Positions 58,805-64,000 of a stretch of 64,000 nt of DNA are shown piece by piece. The notes under the pieces were generated by a model. That model made no database searches. It had not been told where the DNA came from and saw only the letters and a list, made by a program, of their open reading frames with translations. The position numbers and the translations under genes were made by a program. The stretch is taken from contig CM043947.1 in NCBI GenBank assembly GCA_014529385.2, positions 104,869,811 through 104,933,810 of the forward strand, given 5' to 3'. Position 1 is the stretch's first letter. Each line of letters opens with the position of its first letter. Source of the DNA: Adiantum capillus-veneris (taxonomy: Eukaryota; Streptophyta; Polypodiopsida; Polypodiales; Pteridaceae).

Positions 58805-58953
58805 ACGTTGACGGCTTTGTTGACTCATGTCTGAGTGGTTGTCATGGGATGGATATCACGAGGCTGTTATCTTGGGCTTGTTGACCCAAACATCTGAATT
58901 GACTTTCTTGTAGCCTTGTGCAATAATTGACTTGCTTGATGTGATCCATCTTG

Positions 58954-60545
58954 TTACCTTTTCTTGTTGAGTTTGTTCCTGTGATGTGAAAATAGAGGCA
59001 TGCACAAGCACACCTGAATTGTCGGGGTTTTATTTGTGTCTTGCTTGGTCTTGCGGTAGACATTCTCTTTACCGTCCACATAGCATGGTAGTTCCTTGTG
59101 GAAACCCACTAACATCAGTCGTATCCCTTCTACTTTGACTTTCATGAATGAGATAGATGCACCTCTTTGACTTTTTTGCATCTTATCTAATCCATCTTTG
59201 TCTTCTCCTGGCTGATTATCTTCCTTGTTTGGGCTCCTTGCATCTGAGGTTCCAGTGGTGAGAGATGCATCATGTGGTGGTGATTTGCATCTAGCACTTT
59301 GGATAGCTCTCATACCTCCCTCCGTTGTAGTAAGTGTAGCAATACCACCCAATGATATTGTAGACATCATTGAGGTATTCACTTCTTGCCTATCTGGCCC
59401 TTCATTATATGAATCACAATCAGGATCACCCATAGAGTCATTTGTCTTGACTTTGAGTTCATCATACTCAGATTCTTCATCTGTTTCACACATAACCCTT
59501 AGCATGTAGTAGGGGACTATGTCATACCCATTCTCATCGCAAAATTTTGTTGGCGTGGTCTCATTAACACAGACATCCAAAGTAGCCAATATCTGAGTCC
59601 ACTCTAGCGGTTCTAACGCCTCTTCCGAAAAAGGTTCTCTTATGTAAGCATCATCTTCTAAGACCCTCTGTAAGGCATTCTCATTTCTCCCAAAGTCACT
59701 ACACTCCGATGCTCCGCACATTAAGATTTCTTTCTTTTTTCCCATCCACGTATGGTGTGTTGATCCACTTTGTGTTGCAGAATCAAAATCTTCGAGGAGC
59801 GTTCTAGTTACATCTCGGTAACTATGATTTCTCATATTTACACGTGTTGTGGTTTCAGCATGTCTCACGTATAGATAATCATAACCCCAATCTTGTACCA
59901 TCTTGAGTTGCCTCAGGAATGGTCTTCCAAGGATGACTTCATAGTTATTTTTCTTGCCAAAGTCAACTATGGCAAAAGTATCCTCATACTCTATACCACA
60001 AGAAGACACCACTATCGCTCCTAGCAATCCCATGGGTCTTTCCACATGTCCATTAGCTAACTCTAATTTTATTCTAGTTGTTCTAAAGGAAGGCCTACCC
60101 CATTTCTCCCATATTCGTTTTGTTGCTATGGAAATTCCTGCTCCGCTGTCAAGTATAGCTTTCGTTTCAATCCCATTGTACTCGACAGGCAAAGTGGCAT
60201 TACCATCTTCTCCTTCACAGTACTCTCCTACTTTGTTCAGAGGTACCGGTCTTACATTTGATCTAGGCTTCTCGATCTCATCTAGCTCTTTTTCCAGGAA
60301 CCTTAACGGGCTTTTGATCCCAATGTTTTCCAAGCATTTTCCTATATTTGTCCACATACTTGGCCTGATTTTCAAAAGTTTTGCCAGCATAATTGTGCAC
60401 TTCACTGGAGTGGATAGCAAGTCAGTCAAAACTTTTTTGTCCAATTCTTTTGTCCCTCCTATCCTTTGTGATGGAACTCTCACAATCTCAAACTTTGCCT
60501 CAAAATCTCACATGTACTGTGGAAAAGTTCTTAGCGATGCAGGTC
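58954..60545 (-). CDS. Gag-protease fragment with intact aspartic protease
   Basis: A 509-codon frame (60483-58954) is open without any stop. It holds a retroviral-type aspartic protease: AILDSGAGISIATKRIW (catalytic DSGA, ~60140), LANGHVERPMGLLGAIVV and YEVILGRPFLRQLKMVQD (~59900). Upstream in the same frame, after a single TGA at ~60511, RTFPQYM and DFEAKFEIVRVPSQR look like plant gypsy Gag-Pro sequence. C-terminal to the protease is a long acidic segment with no RT. The start is uncertain; MRVPSQRIGG at 60483 is simply the first in-frame start codon. It may be part of a non-autonomous element or a deletion derivative. The stop-free length contrasts with the decay around it. Confidence 0.65.
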
Positions 60546-60569
60546 TACTGTCTTCGGAGGCTACCGATC

Positions 60570-61375
60570 CTACGTCACCATGATATCAACACTCATTTGT
60601 GGTCTATCTAATGTGATTTCAAGAAATGATGCTAGTCTAGCATCCTCTTCTCTTTTTTGGGCATCTCGGAAAGCCTTCCATAACTCCTCTGGCCACTGCT
60701 CCTCAACTATAGGACCATAGGGTGGGAAATACCTCATTGATTCATCTGTTGTATTTTGGACTACCCTCGAGTCTTGTGACCTTGGCAGTGGTTCTTCCCT
60801 ATGATCCACCTCTTCTCTAGGCAATTCGTCTACTTTAATGCACTCATATTTGTGCACTCGGGTGACTATCCTATCCTTCAATTCTGGTGGAGGTGGTTCT
60901 AGCAATGCTTGAGCAGTTTCAATGAGCTGCTTATGCATTTCTAGACTCTATTTCTCTAGTCCAGAATAGGGATGGGTCATCCATCTTTGTTCTAAGGTCC
61001 GTCTATATTTCAATCTAGCCTCATAAGCCTATAAAATCGCGTCTAAAGGCTCATTCACTTTGTCCACTAGGACAGATCCTCCTGAACTAGCACTCTTGGG
61101 TGCTTCAGCTGGTTAAGGGTTTCAGCTTCCCTTTGCTGTGTCTGTTGCTCTTGAGTTGTTTCCAACTCAGCTGTAACAGCCTTTTCTTCTCCTTTCTCCC
61201 TTTCTAGTCTCGCTTTCATTCTAGTCCTTCTTGCTCGTCTAGATTTTTTACGGCTTTTAGAACTCTTACTAGTCTCTCCATCTGTAGGCTTCTGCTCTTG
61301 CACTTTTGCTTGTGCTCTTGTGACAACGTTTACTGGAGCACCTTGCTCACTTTCATCTTCTTGTTGTTTAAGCAC
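60570..61375 (-). pseudogene. Gag-like charged region upstream of the protease fragment
   Basis: Two frames on the same strand (61375-61067 and 60938-60570) encode a basic/acidic segment (SKSRKKSRRARRTRMKARLE) and then IETAQALLEPPPPELKDRIV and EEQWPEELWKAFRDAQKREE. They are out of frame with each other and with the protease. I assign them to the same retroelement from position only. Confidence 0.35.
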
Positions 61376-61499
61376 CTATTCTTTTGCAATTGTTTGTTGC
61401 TCTGTTGTTGTTGTTGTTGTCGTCTCTCCTTTTGTTGCGGCTCGTTCTTTCTCTGATTTGCTGGTAGAAGGAAAGGTAACACTACAAGCCATGCTTAAC

Positions 61500-61660
61500 A
61501 TTAGCGACGCTCATACTATGACGTTGAAATATGAAAATTTCCGGCGTCGCTATTACCGTCTCTATGACCATCGCTATGTCAAGAGTAACATAGCGACGCT
61601 CATAGCGATAGTCATAGCGACGGTAAGAGCGACGTCGGCAGGGCTAAAAAAATAGCCGAG
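61500..61660. repeat. CpG-rich inverted repeat built on AGCGACG
   Basis: The left arm (about 61543-61579, CGTCGCTATTACCGTC...) is complementary to the right arm (about 61596-61637) with few mismatches. The inner part TCGCTATGT...ACATAGCGA is perfect. The octamer TAGCGACG or its complement recurs several times. It looks like the end or whole of a small foldback element. Confidence 0.65.
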
Positions 61661-61717
61661 GGCGTCCGAAAACTCAGATCTCAGATCTGAGTTTTCGACG
61701 TGCGCTCAAGCAAGCAA

Positions 61718-61722
61718 GGTAA

Positions 61723-61771
<49 letters not shown>

Positions 61772-61981
61772 CTCCACACACACACACACACACGAGGAGA
61801 GGAAGGAGAGCCAGGTATGCTCCTTCCCTCTCCTCACTCTCATGTTCCCTTCCCCTCTTTCTCTCTCCTTCTCTCTCTCTCTCACACACACACACACGAG
61901 GAGAGGAAGGAGATCCAGGTATGCTCCTCCCTCTCCTCACTCTCATGGTCCCTTCCCCTCTTTCTCTCTCCCTCTCTTTCA

Positions 61982-62015
<34 letters not shown>

Positions 62016-62036
62016 TTGTGTTTTTGAGAGAGAGAG

Positions 62037-62094
<58 letters not shown>

Positions 62095-62377
62095 TAGAGA
62101 GAGAGAGATAGAGAGAGAGAGCACAAGCATAAACAAAAAACACACACACACATGCATACACAAAGAAAGCACACACACATTGAGAGAGGAAAAGAGAGAG
62201 AGCTTGCATAAACCAAAAATGCGCACACACACATGCATAATCAAAGAAATCACACACACATTGAGAGAGGAAAAGAGAGAGAGAGCATGCATAAACCAAA
62301 AAACCGCACACACACATGCATAATCAAAGAATGCACACACATTGAGAGAGGAAAAGAGAGAAAGAGAGAGATATATA

Positions 62378-62459
<82 letters not shown>
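61718..62459. repeat. Compound (CT)n/(CA)n/(GA)n block with ~75-110 bp repeats
   Basis: CT and CA tracts carry two copies of a ~105-bp unit (CACGAGGAGAGGAAGGAG ... CCTCTCCTCACTCTCATG). A second family follows with GAGCTTGCATAAACCAAAAA-type units. A pure (GA)n run ends at 62456. The long Ser/Leu frames that cross the block are repeat by-products. Confidence 0.9.
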
Positions 62460-62895
62460 AAGAAGAAGAAGAAGAGAGTTTTAACATCGTAGGAAAGTAT
62501 CCCAAGAGACCTTAAAGATCTATTCGACAAGAGTTGAACTCAAGACATGTTATTCATAAGGAAAATGGCATAACCAATCTATCACACTTCGGTGATAGAA
62601 TAGTTATACCATTTTTCTCCTATTTTTATTGGCGTGCACACACACTCGAGAAGAAGAGAGTTTAATTTAACGTCGTAGGAAACTAATTAAAGAGACCTAA
62701 AAATCTAGCTGACGAGGAGTTGAAACCAAGACTTGTTATTCAAGAGGAAAATGGCATAACCAATCTACCACACTTGAGTGATAGAAAGGTTATACCATTT
62801 TTCTCTTTTTATTGGCACACACACACCCACACACACACACAAGAAGAAGAGAGGTTGAACGCCGTAGGAAACTATCCCAAAAGACGTTAAAGATT
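62460..62895. repeat. ~185-bp tandem repeat, two copies and a partial third
   Basis: Units start with AAGAAGAGAG and contain ACGTCGTAGGAAACTA-like, ATGGCATAACCAATCTA and GGTTATACCATTTTTCTC segments, ending in CACACAC. Copies lie at ~62462-62642 and ~62643-62825, with a partial one at ~62840-62895. They differ by point changes and short indels. Confidence 0.85.
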
Positions 62896-63110
62896 AGGGT
62901 TTTAGTAGACTTAATTACGTTAAATTAGATCTAGGTTTATTTAAATTAGATTAGATTAGATTTAGGTTCATTTTTAGTTAGATTTACGTTAGATTAGATT
63001 TAGGTTTATTTACGTTAGATTTAGATTTGCGTTATATTAGATTAGCTTTAGGTTTATTAATTTAGATTTATATATGTTATATTAAATTAGATTTAGGTTA
63101 TTTAATTAAG
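62896..63110. repeat. Degenerate TTAGATTTAGGTT repeats
   Basis: Irregular repetition of TTAGATT and TTTAGGTT. It recalls the plant telomere unit TTTAGGG only loosely; no exact TTTAGGG array is present. Confidence 0.6.
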
Positions 63111-63655
63111 CTTAGAAGAAATGGCGAGAAAATGGCGAGAAAATTTCTTGCGCTCATAGCCTCGACAGTCCATGCGGACCAGCAATTCCACCTGCATGTT
63201 CGACTGCTACTACCATACAATAAGCCGTCATGTTCAGCTAATGGAAGAGCAAACTGAGCATACACAGAAATTAGTGATGCAAGATGACGATTCCGAGGGT
63301 CACACACACACACACACACCACATCCCGTCAAATCTAGAATAAGAATTAAGTGCCTTGAGCAGACATCAGCTACATTGCAAGAATGACGTACCTGCATAC
63401 TAAAAACAAAGATCTACTATGAAAAGATGTTAAGATGTTGTGAAATGCTACAGCTAGATAAGAGGCAAAGGGGTTTTGTCCACTACATGCAGTATCATGT
63501 AGACGTGGGTGTGTAGATTTCTTGTACCCACAAATATAGGCATTGACCAATAAAGACGAGATTATAACCCGGTGGTTCTGATCTCCGTGCACCTCTAGAC
63601 CGAGGTGTGCGGGGATTGGACATGACTAGAGAATGTGAGGTAGTTTACGGCGTGA
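63111..63655. other. Unassigned stretch before the terminal microsatellite
   Basis: Short (CA)n at 63301-63319. No frame with a recognisable protein. Confidence 0.4.
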
Positions 63656-63656
63656 A

Positions 63657-63759
<103 letters not shown>

Positions 63760-63821
63760 AACGAAGAATGTCAATAGAAGATTAAATTTGTTGTCCAAGT
63801 TATAAGATTTTTGCCCTCATT

Positions 63822-64000
63822 ATGAGTAGTGACGAGGATGTGGGGCCGTCCAACCGAAACACCTATCTCTCAACGAGGATCTTAATATGTCCCTGTAACC
63901 ATTGCAAGCATGCTGTGCGACGGACAAGACGCGTTTCTTTGCAGCACGTTCGCGAATTTGGCGAGTTTGATCCATCTATTATAGATCGAGTTGTTGCCAA
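63822..64000 (+). CDS. Start of a probable CACTA (En/Spm) transposase-associated protein, cut by window end
   Basis: ATG 63822 opens a frame that runs off the window. After an acidic start (MSSDEDVGPSNRN) it reads ILICPCNHCKHAVRR and then VSLQHVREFGEFDPSIIDRV. The pattern CPC-x2-C with a following H-x3-FG resembles the transposase-associated domain at the N-terminus of plant En/Spm-like transposases (I/R-CPC-x2-C-x-N then a V-x2-HL-x3-GF). Only 59 codons are visible, so the call rests on this motif alone. Confidence 0.45.
   Translation, partial: MSSDEDVGPSNRNTYLSTRILICPCNHCKHAVRRTRRVSLQHVREFGEFDPSIIDRVVA

Noticed and set aside
61674-62530. Several long Ser/Leu-rich or Arg/Glu-rich frames
   Set aside because: They are translations of CT/GA and CA microsatellites with no unique protein sequence.
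62896-63110. Interstitial telomere array
   Set aside because: Units are TTAGATT and TTTAGGTT in irregular order; no run of exact TTTAGGG is present.

Overview
This window is nuclear DNA of a land plant with a large, repeat-rich genome. The evidence is plant-type Ty3/gypsy retrotransposons (Tat-like elements with a second RNase H, and a chromodomain-bearing chromovirus primed by initiator tRNA-Met), GT-AG introns, long GA/CT microsatellites and degenerate TTTAGG-like tracts. I cannot fix the species; a fern or other seedless plant is a guess. Nearly all coding sequence belongs to mobile elements or to unfamiliar gene families, and almost all of it is broken. No rRNA, tRNA or CRISPR was seen.

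Layout. 1-6.5 kb: a broken transposase-like gene (+), then a convergent degenerate multi-exon gene (-) with an FCP1/HAD-phosphatase exon, a RING-like exon, a coiled-coil exon and a palindromic minisatellite between exons. 6.7-11.2 kb: a 5'-truncated Tat-type gypsy element (+). 11.2-23.2 kb: a second Tat-type element (-) with ~1.1 kb LTRs, split in pol by a 3.4 kb solo LTR. 24.5-28.6 and 50.1-54.3 kb: two direct copies of a ~4.15 kb repeat. Between them: an unknown two-exon gene (+), a second unknown gene (+) interrupted by a complete 11.95 kb chromovirus (32388-44339, CCCAG target duplication), nested foldback hairpins, a long-tailed histone H3-like gene (-) and a four-exon transposase-like gene (-). 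54.3-64 kb: a copia LTR remnant, an isolated gypsy LTR plus leader, a Gag-protease reading frame (-), a CpG-rich hairpin, long microsatellite and tandem blocks, and the start of a likely CACTA-type transposase at the right edge.

Two things stand out. First, broken reading frames all over the window share one signature: single in-frame stops (mostly TAG or TGA, fewer TAA) that would be Gln or Arg codons before a C-to-T change, often with no indels. The chromovirus gag-pol frame runs ~1,427 codons with eight such stops and no frameshift. Second, the block between the 4.15 kb repeats holds a histone H3 variant with an H3-like MACTKQTAK start and a tail of about 200 residues, next to an intron-bearing transposase-like gene whose intron phases are consistent.

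How the parts relate: the retroelements are nested insertions of different ages. The chromovirus broke a plus-strand gene, and its own 5' LTR was then broken at the TATA box by a TTAA-targeting element. Whether the plus-strand unknown genes, the transposase-like gene and the H3-like gene form one large composite transposon is a hypothesis that I state but cannot prove from this window.
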